NCBI RefSeq assembly: GCF_030247185.1 | Contig: NC_080572.1 | Span: forward strand, 31,480,971 to 31,544,970 | Reading direction: 5' to 3' | DNA length: 64,000 nucleotides | From: Malaya genurostris | Lineage: Eukaryota; Arthropoda; Insecta; Diptera; Culicidae | Shown: piece after piece, positions 10,052-20,718 of the stretch | How positions within the stretch are numbered: the first letter of the stretch is position 1 | Layout: each line of letters opens with the position of its first letter | Translations under genes and position numbers: made by a program | Notes under the pieces: generated by a model | Seen by the model: only the letters and a program-made list of their open reading frames with translations | Databases searched by the model: none | Told to the model about the DNA's origin: nothing

Positions 10052-10903
10052 ATGAAGCAACTAGTCCTGCCTTTCCTTTGTTATCTAGTTGTGTTGATAA
10101 ATGCGGTAAGTTACTTCAACGAAGTCATATGTCATTTGATTCCAAATGTACGATTTGTAGCAGTTACATCTCGAGTATGATGGGTGGCTCAACATAGAAC
10201 TTTATCACGCACTTGATATTCACGAGCCGCAAAAGTTTACTCTTCGTGGGAATGTTACAATCACCAGCGTAAACACAGGCTCTGCAACTGTGTCTCAAGA
10301 GTCTCTTACAGCTCACGATCGCAATAAATTTCGTCAGCTGGCTGAAGAAAATCGTCTGTATCGGATGGAAGCTCATGTCCTCAGGGAAGACGGATCTCGT
10401 TCAAGGTTTTTGACCTCATCAAAGGCGGTAATTCAATCTTACTTGCAAAATGCAAAATAAATTACCATTTTTTTGTTCAATTGTTCAGTGTGCTTTGGCT
10501 AAATCTCAACTGACGGATGTACTTTGGGTTTCACTTGATCATGCTGGTTCGGTCATTGGAATTACACAATCTGTAAATCATGGAAACTTTGGCGATTGTC
10601 GTGATTTGACCAATCGAGACATAGATGTATTAGATGAATTTAATACTGATGTGTACGTGAAGGCTATCGAAAATGCACCGGTTCCAGATACAGCAAGTTT
10701 TATTCAAAAACTGGAACGAGAACGAGAAGCCCGCGAGCGTGGAGAGACCAAAGATAGTCGAGGATTTTTTGCTAAATATGTAAGCAGTTCTTTTAAATTT
10801 TACTTTGAAAATTTAACATATTTTATTCTAGTGGATGTACATAGTTCCTGTAGTGATTTTGGTGCTTATTTCGGGAGCCACAAATCCTGAAGGGCAACGT
10901 TGA
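10052..10903 (+). CDS. EMC10: ER membrane protein complex subunit 10
   Basis: Four exons: 10052-10105, 10161-10427, 10489-10779 and 10832-10903, all with GT-AG introns of 52-61 bp, giving 227 residues. Residues 1-18 (MKQLVLPFLCYLVVLINA) are a signal peptide encoded by exon 1. A beta-rich lumenal domain follows, then a charged stretch (LEREREARERGE) and a single C-terminal membrane helix starting WMYIVPVVILVLI. That order, and the WMYIVP motif before a short polar tail, are typical of EMC10, a lumenal subunit of the ER insertase that places tail-anchored and multipass proteins. The start is the first ATG, and it gives the signal peptide. An AATAAA at 10960-10965 is a likely poly(A) signal. The gene converges on mRpL59 with 103 bp between stop codons. 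Transposon-derived sequence reaches to 65 bp upstream of the ATG, so the promoter must be very short or partly transposon-derived. Confidence 0.93.
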
Positions 10904-11006
10904 ACCAAATACTAAGAAAAATTTACTATTGCAATCTATTTAACCTGTAGGAAGCTTTAAATAAAGAAGATACTGACTCAAAAACTGATTAAATTTTACT
11001 TGTTCT

Positions 11007-11887
11007 TCAATCATTTTTTTCATCATTCTGTATATCCTCGGTACGTTTCTTCAATTTTTCCATCATTTTTTCTTCTTTTTCCTTTCGCTTGGCTTCCTTT
11101 ACTTTCTTACGATCTTCTTTCTCCTTCTGCGCTAGCATTTCTTGGAAGCGCTCCTCCCTTGGATCAACCTTGAATCCAAAGTGACGCCGAACTTCTTCTA
11201 CTAATCTCTCCTTGCGCTCTTTGGCTGCTTTCGCATCAGCTTCTTTCTTAGCAATACGAGCATTCAAATCCGCCGTCCATTGGTCAAGTTTTTCTATTTT
11301 TTTGGCAATATCGACTTCGCGAGCTCGGATGCGAGCAGTTTTATCATTCCTGGCCTTCTGATTAGCAACCATCATTTCTTGCAGGGAAAAGGGAAATGCC
11401 ACCCTTTCGTACTCAGATTTTTCCAACATTTCTCGTTTTGTTGGAAAAGATATTCCTACAAATAAAAACAATAACGCAGCATTTGCTAACAGCCTTCTTA
11501 ATATTACGTTAATCGTCACTCACGTGGATCCACTTTACTACCCTCAGTACCGTATCGACCCAGCATCATGCGTTTGTACTTAACCGTATCGTGGATCCAA
11601 GACTGAGACTCTTCGTATGGAAGTTGACCGTGCAACATGTTACGGTGCTGGGGTAACAAACGAGATTTGTTACGTAGTTTTTCAATTTGAGCTTCCCTGT
11701 CAGCTTGCAGGTTTTCGTCGTCTATAAAAGTTATCGGTTGTTGTTCATCTTCTATTGGGTCTTCCGGTGCAATTGTTGTGCTACTGATAGAAGAGGATGC
11801 GTATAACCGAGCACGAAACGGTCGTAAGTATGTAAAAACTGGTTGCTGTTTGCATCGGAAAATACTAGATAACCTTTGTAACAACAT
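11007..11887 (-). CDS. mRpL59: Mitochondrial large ribosomal subunit protein mL59/mL64 (CRIF1)
   Basis: Two exons on the minus strand: 11887-11524 and 11455-11007, with a 68-bp GT-AG intron, 270 residues. The N-terminus (MLLQRLSSIFRCKQQ...RPFRARLYASS) is basic and hydroxylated like a mitochondrial transit peptide. Then come the RNKSRLLPQHRNML and RYGTEGSKVDPRISFPTKREM segments typical of the CRIF1/GADD45GIP1 family, and a long highly charged C-terminal helix (about 150-270) rich in K, E and R that forms a coiled coil on the mitoribosome near the exit tunnel. The family is essential for making mitochondrially encoded membrane proteins. The exon join restores the reading frame across VDP-R. Its 5' side is only 60 bp from the hAT element at 11948. 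It faces EMC10 tail to tail. Confidence 0.9.
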
Positions 11888-12015
11888 TTTTCTGAGTATG
11901 TGCTTTCAAAATAATATCGGGATATAAATTGACAATAAAATCACAACCAGAGATGCCAGGTAAAAATCTCAAATATCTTCAGACAGGGTTGCAAAAGTTG
12001 GCATAGTCGAAAAAA

Positions 12016-12270
12016 CCCGCTTGTGAGGAATTCTGACAACCGTCAGAAGGCTGGCTGCATTCCGGCAGCAGTCAAAATTGTCCAGGCGAAATTGCGTCAT
12101 TATCTCGCCGTACGTGTCTTGTTTATTTCCCTCCTCTTTCTCTTTTTTTTATTCGACGTCATTTTATATTCGTCAATCCCGCATGTACGTACAAAAAAAC
12201 GAATCTTGAGACGAGGTAAATGAGAATTAAATATGGGTATGGGGGAATCTGCCTGCTGCGTACAAGTGGG
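12016..12270 (+). mobile_element. 255-bp deletion copy of the gag-like element
   Basis: Starts CCCGCTTGTGAGGAATTCTG and ends GCGTACAAGTGGG, exactly the edges of matching sequence in the longer element at 16291-18482. The first 70 bp and last 30 bp match that element, and the middle is unrelated. The two ends form a short imperfect inverted repeat (CCCGCTTGT/ACAAGTGGG). Confidence 0.6.
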
Positions 12271-12282
12271 AATCTGTAGGTA

Positions 12283-13419
12283 CACGCAGAGAAAAATATT
12301 GTAAAAATAACTAAATTTTGGTTTCACGCAACGATTTATTTTGTTGAAATAGTGACAAAAGAAAATCTGATTTGAAATTGCGAATAAATTTGCTTGAAGC
12401 TACAAAATAAAACATTTGATTTTGCTCAGTGCATTAGTTTGTTTCGAGAAATATTTTGTTAAAAATAACAAAATTTTTACTTGCGCGTTCCTGTCAATTT
12501 CTTGACAAACAATTTCATGGTAAATTTAACTTTTAAAATAAGTTTAAAATGAACTAACTTTAGATAAAGATAATATTATTAGTTCTTTGAATTTAAAAGT
12601 TTGGCAGTTGAAATGCACGATAAGATACAAACCTAAAATAATTAGTATCTCAATAAACGCTTTTATTTGTTAAAATCATACATTTTTGTTTGTCATTATT
12701 CTTATAAAGAGATTTCTTTCGAACTAATTTTCAAGGTAATTTTTTAAACTAATTTTATTTCGATTTTTATCCATTTTCAAATTATTAATGGCTTTCAATA
12801 GCTGTTGGGCCCAATCAATAATTCGGTGCTCCATTAATCTAGCCAAGATCAAATATTTTCTGTGAAAAACGAGATATGTCATGTAGCGCAAGTTTAGTAA
12901 TATTTTGAATTATCCATACATACACTTGAACTGTTAAAAGACTCCAAGGAAACGAATGAAACACTTAAATTTTCCTACTAAAACACGTGCAAACTTTTTC
13001 GATTATCCACGGGAAAAAATTCTCTGGTTTATGAGAAACAAAACTGATACGATTAATTCGAACAATAAACTTAGTTGTCATTACACAAATAAGACCATAG
13101 ATAACATGAACCAATTTTTTCTTGATATAAAGGTAAAACACGATTGAATCAACAAATATGTTGCCAATAACTTCAACTCAACATTTAATGACATGTAATA
13201 AATGGCTGATTTATTTCAACGATAAAATCTGCAGAAACAAACCATGTTTTTCGTTAGCCAGGATGAGAATTTGTTTTCAAATCAAATAGATATAGTTGTT
13301 GATGTAGAAGGAAGAAATTGGTTCAAAATAATCATATTCTAGCTTGAAATCAACAGAATTCATATTTTAAAATCTACTGACTGTTTTGTTATTTTAAACT
13401 AGCTCAATTTCTCTGCGTG
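12283..13419. mobile_element. CACGCAGAGAAA element, second copy
   Basis: Same family as 738-1972, with ends CACGCAGAGAAA and its complement and TA on both sides (12281-12282, 13420-13421). It is about 1.14 kb, AT-rich and non-coding. A P-like element inserted immediately to its right. Confidence 0.85.
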
Positions 13420-13432
13420 TAGCAAGCACGAT

Positions 13433-13710
13433 CAGCGCTGCCAACTATACCGATATCTCGGTATTTAAACCGATTTTTGGACTCGATACAGGAATACAGA
13501 TATGCTCTATCAAAATACCGATGTTTTAATTTTCATACAGATAAATACCGATTTTCAGTTTTTGTGTTGGATTTCATAGGGGTAAACCTTTTTTTTGGTC
13601 GCAAAATCAGTTTCCGCACTTAATCGATGTTTGATTTTTCTAGAAAGATATTGTACAGATAGATTTTCCGCCAAATACAGATTTTTTGAAAAAACCAGTT
13701 GACAGCACTG
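13433..13710. mobile_element. 278-bp hAT MITE inside the P-like element
   Basis: Ends CAGCGCTGCCAACT and AGTTGACAGCACTG, with AGCACGAT duplicated at 13425-13432 and 13711-13718. The interior repeats ataccgat words. The duplication includes the tip of the P-like element, which proves the order of insertion. Confidence 0.9.
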
Positions 13711-13781
13711 AGCACGATGTAAAATACCTGGTGATCACGTTTTTCTATGTGTTAGTGCGGTTGTCATTTTATTTTGGAATA

Positions 13782-14203
13782 GTCCAATCCACGTGCGAAT
13801 GTGTTAGTGTGGCTATTCTCAGCAGTTGAAAGGTTGATGCTAGTGTGAGTATGTCGAAATAACCCAGTGAATTTTGTCGAGCCGCATCGTGCCAATTATT
13901 GAAGGCATATATGCAATAAAAAACACTTCAATGCCAAGAGAACAATTGAGAAAGACACAAAATCGTTCATGAAACTCTATAATACGTAATGGAACTGTCT
14001 TCTACTTGGTTCATGAGTACATAGCTTTCGAAATTCTGTATGCAGTTTTCGCAGTGTATGATTATGAGTCAAAAATGTTTTACCTCAGTGTAAAATTGAA
14101 CCCACAACAAACTTTGACTTCGGCTCGCACACATTCTAATTTCGTATATGAATAGATCTGCGCACTCTGCATCGGTGTGAGTAACAGAGACGTCAAATTG
14201 CTC
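13782..14203 (+). repeat. Repeat K inserted in the P-like element
   Basis: Full K from gtccaatccacgtgcg to caaattgctc with AATA on both sides. The short P-like copies read ttggaataacagag at this point and give the empty site. This is the cleanest definition of the K boundaries. Confidence 0.85.
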
Positions 14204-14312
14204 AATAACAGAGAGACGTGAAAAAGAAAAAACATAGACAAATGACGTTCCGGGAGTTGCTTTTATGAAAATATTTAGAGTTGATTCTGTTCGCGAAAAT
14301 ATTGACAGTAAA

Positions 14313-14620
14313 ATGCGGTGTTTTGTTCCGGGATGTTTCAATCGTCGAATTAGAGGAAATGATCTGTCTATTTAAAAAAGCTGGTATATTTTTGGGGACT
14401 GGAGTACAATAGTGTAAAGAACTGGCGCGTATGTTCTGCACATTTCGGGACCAAAGATTATCAGTCGAGCGAAATGCAGCTTAAATTTTGTGGTTTTCAA
14501 CGTCGGGTCTTAGAAAAGCATGGTAAGTTCAATATTTTCAATCATCACACGTAATGAGTACACTGATTTTAGCTCAACCTTCGATTCAAAGACAAATTTT
14601 CCGAAACGGATTTGGTAGAA
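14313..14620 (+). pseudogene. THAP zinc-finger exons of a P-like transposase, broken
   Basis: The first part reads MRCFVPGCFNR (C-x4-C at the start of a THAP finger). After a stop and frame changes, the second half reads CSAHFGTKDYQ...GFQRRVLEKH, the C-x2-H pair and closing part of a THAP domain. A consensus donor follows at 14523 and an acceptor at 14571-14572, leading to AQPSIQRQIF. THAP domains are the DNA-binding part of P-element transposases and their domesticated relatives. Stops at about 14376 show it is dead. The downstream transposase core is missing. Confidence 0.75.
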
Positions 14621-16329
14621 GCAAATGTCATTGGTCTAGCCAGACTTAGTGATCATAGCACCTTCCTTCTGTAAAAAAAATAACAAGATCAGGAAAGGTC
14701 ATTAAAAAAGTATCTACGTACTACGGATAGAAACTTGATATGAAACTTTCGTTCTGTGTGTGAGTTAACGGGCGTACTGAAGCCTGCATCGTAGAGTAGA
14801 GCAGCGTATAACCAACTCGCTCGTAGTTAACCTCGAACGGATGCACACCCAGTAAACATTCGGAATCTCAAACTTTGGCTGGTAACATTCTCTACCGACG
14901 GTGTAATTCGAGCGAACAAATGGATCGATTCGCTTGACCTCCATATGAACATCGGTAGTCTGAAATGATTTCATTTGGTCATCTTCGGTGTTTCACGATG
15001 GAAGCGGTGTTGATAAAACATCATTTTTGCTAAAAATTTATTTGGTGAGACCACTGAAAAGATGACAAACCATACTTAAGAGTATGAAGAGCTACAGGCA
15101 GATATTGTTTGATCGATTAGGAACTGTAAAACCAAGATGTATTCATTATCGGTTAACCGATCAGTTAAGCGACAATCAACGTGTGGTCTCCATTGTGTAT
15201 CAAATAAAATTATCAATAAGTACAACATTTTATTCATCCAATTCGGAATCATTTAGATCATCACCAGCCAAAAAATGCCACCCACAGCACAATCACTCTA
15301 TTATCCATGATAACTGTAATAGAAACCACAGTGCGATCCGCCAAATCCTTCCTCCAACGAAATGAACAGAATCGGATGTGTGTAAAATTTTCTATATTTC
15401 GACGTTACTTTGCAAGCCCTTAAAGAAAAAATGTCCAGATTTTCAATTAGTGCCAAAGATTCGCTAGGCTGCGCGACAACTGGAGTAACTTAGAAGTGAA
15501 ATCCCGATCTGAAATGGTCGTTTGTTTATGTTTACATGCTTGAATCCTGGCGCGACATACTTAATTTCGTGAGAAAATTACCAACACAACCAAAACTGTC
15601 TTAACACGCCACCAGTGTATTTTACATCGTGTGTAACAAGTATGTTCTTATTTCTCTATAAATGCACAATGCATGCAGATAAAAATCTGAAGCGATGTCT
15701 CTCTCGCCTGATTATGTTGCTCCAGCGAAGTTCACTGTGCCCCAATGGTATGTAGACTGCCATGCGATATATTAATCATTCATAATTGTACGAAAATTCA
15801 CTCCCTTGTAACGTTCAGTGTCAAACCCATTGATTCCCAAACATACATTATCAACTTTAAGCGCATACAGAAAGTAATATTCCATCGTTATGTGCTTCGA
15901 TAGTGGAGGCAAGACAATGTATTCATTTATGTTGAAGCACGTGGTTCATAAACAAGACAACAAAATATGTATAAAGTAACATGATTCTATCAGTTGATGT
16001 ATAGGATATGGCAGGTCAACTGACGTCGCTCGGCAACGTCGCTGCGCTGGACTGTCCAGCGAATTGCAGATTAGTGCTGCAGCGACAATATGATACGCTA
16101 AACTAACTAGGCCAGCAAAAACAATCAAAAAAGGTCGAGGGAATTTCAAAAATCTGTAATTTTGAAGAAAGTTTGCGAAAAACTATATTTTCAAACGTCC
16201 GCATAAAAAATTTTTTTTGCAGCACTATATACGAAATCTGCAGATTTACACACATCTGCATATCTGGCATCTCTGATCACAATACGATACCCCGCTTGTG
16301 AGGAATTCTGGCAACCGTCAGAAGGCTGC

Positions 16330-17181
16330 CACGCTTAGAAAAAGTTACTCAAAGTTTGAGTACTAGTTACTCATTTTCAAATGATACATGGAAACGTCAA
16401 AAATTGAGTAGTTATCATCAATGATATTGAGTAACTCCTACTCTAAATTTGAGTTTAACGCAATAACTCGTTTTTTTGTTACTATTCGCAAGATCAGTCT
16501 TAAAGTTGTAGCAACAGGTTGTATATTTTGTTAGTGAGATCGCGTATTTCGAGGGTGAGTCGCTCAACACAAACGGAGTTGTGTCTGCAAAAACCGGAAT
16601 GATAAACTCCGTGTTGTGCTTTAGAATGAAACCGAATATGCTCAAATGTCATTTATGAGGAATAAGTGTATGATTGGTGCCTGAGCATAACTGACATGTA
16701 TGTTAATTTGCGATTGACACACTACTCCAAGCAACCACCACTTGATATAGTATTGAGTTCAATTACTTATGTCGTTTTTCATTGAAAAACACTGGTTGCA
16801 GAAATCGCAATGAAACACCGTCAGAATATTGCATTTCTGCTCGAAAGTGCAAAACCAGAGCAATCCACGTTACCAGTGTTTTTCAATGAAAAACGGCATT
16901 AATATTTTAATACAATACACTCGGAAAAGGAGCAATTTTTTTGCAAATTTGGTATATGTGAAATAAAATTTCACTCAAAACTTGAGTGATAGTTACTCTA
17001 TTTTTGGTACATGTACAAATAAAGTATTACTCAGTAAATGAGTAGATTTTACCCAAATATCGTTTCCAATGGAAGAACTCAAATTTGAGTAACTTCGGAG
17101 TTACTCTAAATTAGAGTTGTTCCACTTTTTCTGTAGATGAGTGAGATCTTACTCATTTTTGAGTAACTATTTTTAAGCGTG
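16330..17181. mobile_element. CACGCTTAG element with GTTACTCA words, TG duplication
   Basis: Ends CACGCTTAGAAAAAGTTACT and the complement of CACGCTTAAAAATAGTTACT, with TG on each side plus one extra C on the left. The short copy at 12046 gives the empty site (gaaggctggctgc). Internal ttgagtaact words recur at both ends. A small MITE lies at 16768-16905. Confidence 0.8.
16768..16905. mobile_element. Small MITE with TGTCGTTTTTCATTGA ends
   Basis: Inverted ends ATGTCGTTTTTCATTGAAAA and complement (about 30 bp) enclose about 140 bp, flanked by TTA-like triplets. A longer relative is at 26811-27090. Non-coding. Confidence 0.7.
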
Positions 17182-17222
17182 TGGCTGCATTCCGGCAGCT
17201 GTCAACATTGTCCAGGCAGTTC

Positions 17223-17589
17223 CAGGGATGTCAGGTTTACAGATTAATCTGTGTTTCACAGATTTTGAATTTTCTGCACAGATTTTAAAAATGACACAGA
17301 TTTCTGAAAATGATCACAGATTTTCACAGTCTCTTGAATAAATCACAGATTTTGGAAATCGAGCAGGTTGAGGAAAAAGGTATAGAGCGTGTTTATAGTG
17401 AGACCTTTTTTTGCTCACTAAATTGAATTCGATCTGCAAGAATGGTACGGAAAATGGATAGTGAGACCTTTTTTTTGCTCACCAAATTGATTTTGAATTG
17501 CTATTGGGGTACGGAAAACGGTCACAGATTTTCACAGGCAGGTTTTTGGTTTGATCACAGATTTTTGAAAAAATGACCTGGCATTCCTG
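17223..17589. mobile_element. 367-bp hAT MITE, 8-bp target duplication
   Basis: Ends CAGGGATGTCAGGTTTACAG and TGACCTGGCATTCCTG, with GGCAGTTC duplicated at 17215-17222 and 17590-17597. Many cacagatttt words. It also contains two copies of a gtgagaccttttttgctcac block (about 17398 and 17460). Confidence 0.92.
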
Positions 17590-17597
17590 GGCAGTTC

Positions 17598-18482
17598 GTG
17601 GTCGCATCTCACACGACGCAGTCGAAAATCATTTACGGTCGCAAATCATTTACGGTCGAAACAACAGAAACAAAGACAACAGTGAACAATAGAGTCTACG
17701 GAATGGTCAAATACGATCTAACAAAGCCGGAATTTTGGCCTACAAGACCAAATTCAATTTGTATAGATTTCAAGCGTTGCAAAGTTAGACCAGCAGCAAA
17801 TGAAATTGAAATCTTACTTAAAGAACGAATGCATCTAGACACTAATAAAGTAACTGAGACTCAATTCAACAAGGCGTCTAACTGTGTGTACATTATGTTT
17901 AAACGTGAAAGCGATGCAATTGCATTCGATTCGGTTAACAACGAGGTGCACAGTGTTGAGTGTGATAACATTGAATACAAAATCCCTGTGCACATGGTGG
18001 ACAATGCCATAGAAGTACGCGTGCATGACCTCCCCCCGGCGGTCACCGATCAGTACGTTCGGGAGAATATGTCGCGGTACGGTGAAATCCTTTCCATCGA
18101 AAGGGAAGTATGGCGGTATTTTTTCCCCGGTATCCGGAATGGCGTGCGAGTGGTACGTATGCATCTACGTAAGGCAATTCCATCTTACATCATTTGTGGT
18201 CAAGGTGGGATACATCCGAGTAAAACGCTGATTACCTATGAAAATCAGCTGGTTACATGCCAGTTTTGTGAACAACCTGCACACTACGGTAAACCTTGCA
18301 CCGAAACTGCGAAAAGGACATCTTCAACCAAAGACAAGGTCAACCGTTCAACAATGGAAACTAGTGAGCGCAGTACTCCTGTTTCACCATCAAACCAACC
18401 AGCAACTGCAACCAATGTACAACAAGGCGCATCTACGAATCTGCCCGCCGCGTACAAGTGGGACTCTTTTTTCCAATGGTAA
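17598..18482 (+). CDS. Gag-like ORF1 of a non-LTR retrotransposon, N-terminus interrupted
   Basis: About 294 codons open from the hAT junction, and the frame continues upstream across the skipped insertions rather than starting at a clear ATG. Residues 35-210 form a globular domain with the segment LPPAVTDQYVRENMSRYGEILSIEREVW, which resembles an RRM-like fold. Residues 216-229 are a zinc knuckle, CQFCEQPAHYGKPC (C-x2-C-x4-H-x4-C). The C-terminus is a low-complexity S/T/P/N tail ending WDSFFQW. In insects such proteins are ORF1 nucleic-acid-binding chaperones of I/LOA-type retrotransposons. No ORF2 follows, so the element is incomplete. A diverged relic of the same frame is at 23918-24065. 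Confidence 0.7.
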   Translation: MVASHTTQSKIIYGRKSFTVETTETKTTVNNRVYGMVKYDLTKPEFWPTRPNSICIDFKRCKVRPAANEIEILLKERMHLDTNKVTETQFNKASNCVYIMFKRESDAIAFDSVNNEVHSVECDNIEYKIPVHMVDNAIEVRVHDLPPAVTDQYVRENMSRYGEILSIEREVWRYFFPGIRNGVRVVRMHLRKAIPSYIICGQGGIHPSKTLITYENQLVTCQFCEQPAHYGKPCTETAKRTSSTKDKVNRSTMETSERSTPVSPSNQPATATNVQQGASTNLPAAYKWDSFFQW

Positions 18483-20029
18483 TTAGGGTAACAGAGATAT
18501 TCTGGCCCCATATATTTTTGGTCCGGATCTCATATATTTTATTTCAATCAAAATTAAGTTAACATTCATACCTTAACATAGACACCGTATACTGATCTAT
18601 TAATAGATACACGTAATATAAATAAATAATGTTTTTCCATAGAAACCATAATAATTATTTATAAATAGACCCAAGCTTTTTGGACATTTGGATATGGTTT
18701 ATACATATTCAATATACATTACTAAAGGAAATTGTACAAAAAAGAAAGACTAGAGTTTAGGATAACTATCACATGTATTCTTAAGAAAGTTGTATAATAA
18801 TAAATCGTATCAAACAGTTATTGTTTCCAACAACGGTTTGAGGTAAAACATTTCTGAGTTGGAATTCCAATAGAAATTTCACCCTGTTTTGATACACTCC
18901 CTCTGGTAAGAAGAACCAAATTTGTCACATATCCTATCAACAGATCAAACCAATTTTTCAATATTATTCTATTGTAGTACAGAAATGACGTTGCCATACA
19001 TGTTTAAGTGAAATGCTTCCGAATCGATTGGTAGTTAAATTATATAAATCCATTCAGAGATCACTGAGTTATTGATGTTCAAAATTATGACATAAACAGG
19101 TTACGCGGTTATTTTTGAAACTTTTAATTGACACCTTGGCCCGTATAGTGAAGAGTAAGGAAGTTTTAATGAACTGTAGTCTGTGTATTTAACGAGTGCG
19201 ATGGCGCCAACCAGAAGAAAGAAGAAGAAGAAGAACTGCACGCGCATGTTCGTTGCTTAGATTGGAACGGATGTTATAGTTTTTCCCCAAAATGGATCTC
19301 TACCTATAACGTGCGAATTTGTTATTTTTGACAGTTTGATATTTAATTTCAATCACTGAAAAAAATTAGCTATTTGGATGTATTTTGTACAACATCCAAA
19401 AAAAACAATCAGTATGATAATTGAAACACTTGAAGACAAATTGTACATTGTACAATTGTACACTGTTTATGAACCAGTCTGGTTTGAGAATCTTCATAAA
19501 ACGTCTATTTCAAGCTAAATCCTGTACTTGTTAAAGTCACACTTCCAAGGAGGAAACGTACAGTTCATCAGTAGTCAAAGTTGAAATGTCTTTGACATCT
19601 AGCGGTTCAACTTTCAATTACGGTTCAAATTATGAATATTGAACCGATGTTAAGGTTGAATTGTTAGATGGGAATGGCGTTTCAAGATAAGCTGCTAATG
19701 TACTGATGAATCGAGGATGAAACGTGATTTATTGTTTCTGAGATGCAATTTACACCATATATCGTAGTAGCAGACCCTGTCAGCTTGGAGCGAAATCAAT
19801 CTTCAGTTCAGCCACATCATCGCGCGGCATCACATTCAACCTATCATGTCAATTGTATGGATGCGCAGTGCTGCTATTTTGGCGCGCACGAATTTGACAT
19901 TTCTCTCCCTTACTTCTATGTACAAGATTCGATACGAACTCGCCTGAGGGCGACATGCACGCAAAAAAGGATGTTGCCAATGATTTGTTCGGGAAATGTG
20001 AGAGCTGGATATCTTGTTAATATATTGTC
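18483..20029. other. No gene recognised
   Basis: AT-rich sequence with an imperfect (GAA)n at about 19213-19235. The frame starting at 19743 overlaps the SINE further on and resembles no family known to me. Confidence 0.5.
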
Positions 20030-20165
20030 TTTGGTAGTAGCTAGGTGCGTTATCGCCCCGAATTGGCAGTCTAAAAATCCAGTTGTCGTATGTTTGAGTC
20101 CCGACCTGGAAAGATTTTTAATATCCGTAGGATCGTAACACCAGCCATGATATGATTCACTAAGG
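20030..20165 (+). repeat. tRNA-derived SINE fragment
   Basis: Contains ccagttgtcgtatgtttgag followed by tcccgacctgg, a B-box-like tRNA segment, then gtaggatcgtaacaccagcc. The same wording, diverged, occurs at 29770-30320. The A-box region is degraded and no tail is visible. Confidence 0.6.
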
Positions 20166-20437
20166 CAAGGTGCGGTTGCACCGGAAGAAAGCAAATGAGG
20201 ATAAAATATGAATAACGTTTTATCGTTTACAATAACATTTTTAAAGCGAGATCAGTTTTATATGAATGTTGTTTTAGATTTGTATGAGAAATCATTGAAT
20301 CTTCTATAATCCATCAAATATTTTCACTGAACGTTTATTTAAGTCACTTGTTGAAAAAGTCAACCTTCTTGTTCTTTTCCAAATAGAAAATTTGTCCATT
20401 TCGATTGGGAGTAAGTTAATTTGTGCAATATTTCATC

Positions 20438-20700
<263 letters not shown>

Positions 20701-20718
20701 ATTTATCAGGCCATTTGA

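Larger units (their letters stand above)
13427..15631 (+). mobile_element. P-like element with THAP exon relic, longest copy
   Basis: Ends CACGATGTAAAATAC..TGGTG and complement, with flanks TGTAGCAAG/TGTAACAAG (9 bp, one mismatch). A hAT MITE (13433-13710) split the first six bases of the left end from the rest, and K sits at 13782-14203. Unlike the 0.56-kb MITEs, it keeps a whole THAP exon and the start of a second exon (14313 onward). 14600-15260 has no recognisable frame. 15270-15631 matches the right part of the short copies. No catalytic transposase domain was found. Confidence 0.8.
11948..16275. mobile_element. hAT element enlarged to 4.3 kb by nested insertions
   Basis: Left end CAGAGATGCCAGGT, right end TGGCATCTCTG, with target duplication ATCACAAC/ATCACAAT (one mismatch). 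Comparison with 4277-4859 shows the original sequence was a few hundred bp. The growth comes from a gag-like fragment (12016-12270), a CAC...GTG element (12283-13419), a P-like element (13427-15631) that itself holds a hAT MITE and a K repeat, and an unassigned insertion of about 0.42 kb between 15663 and 16085. No hAT transposase is present. Confidence 0.88.
16291..18482 (+). mobile_element. Gag-like retroelement segment with two insertions
   Basis: Begins CCCGCTTGTGAGG, the same point as the short copy at 12016, and includes the ORF at 17598-18482. It is interrupted by a CAC...GTG element (16330-17181) and a hAT MITE (17223-17589). When these are skipped, the leader reads continuously into the ORF. 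No reverse transcriptase follows. Confidence 0.65.

Noticed and set aside
19743..20138. 131-codon frame on the plus strand
   Set aside because: Its second half reads through a tRNA-derived SINE, so it is unlikely to be coding.
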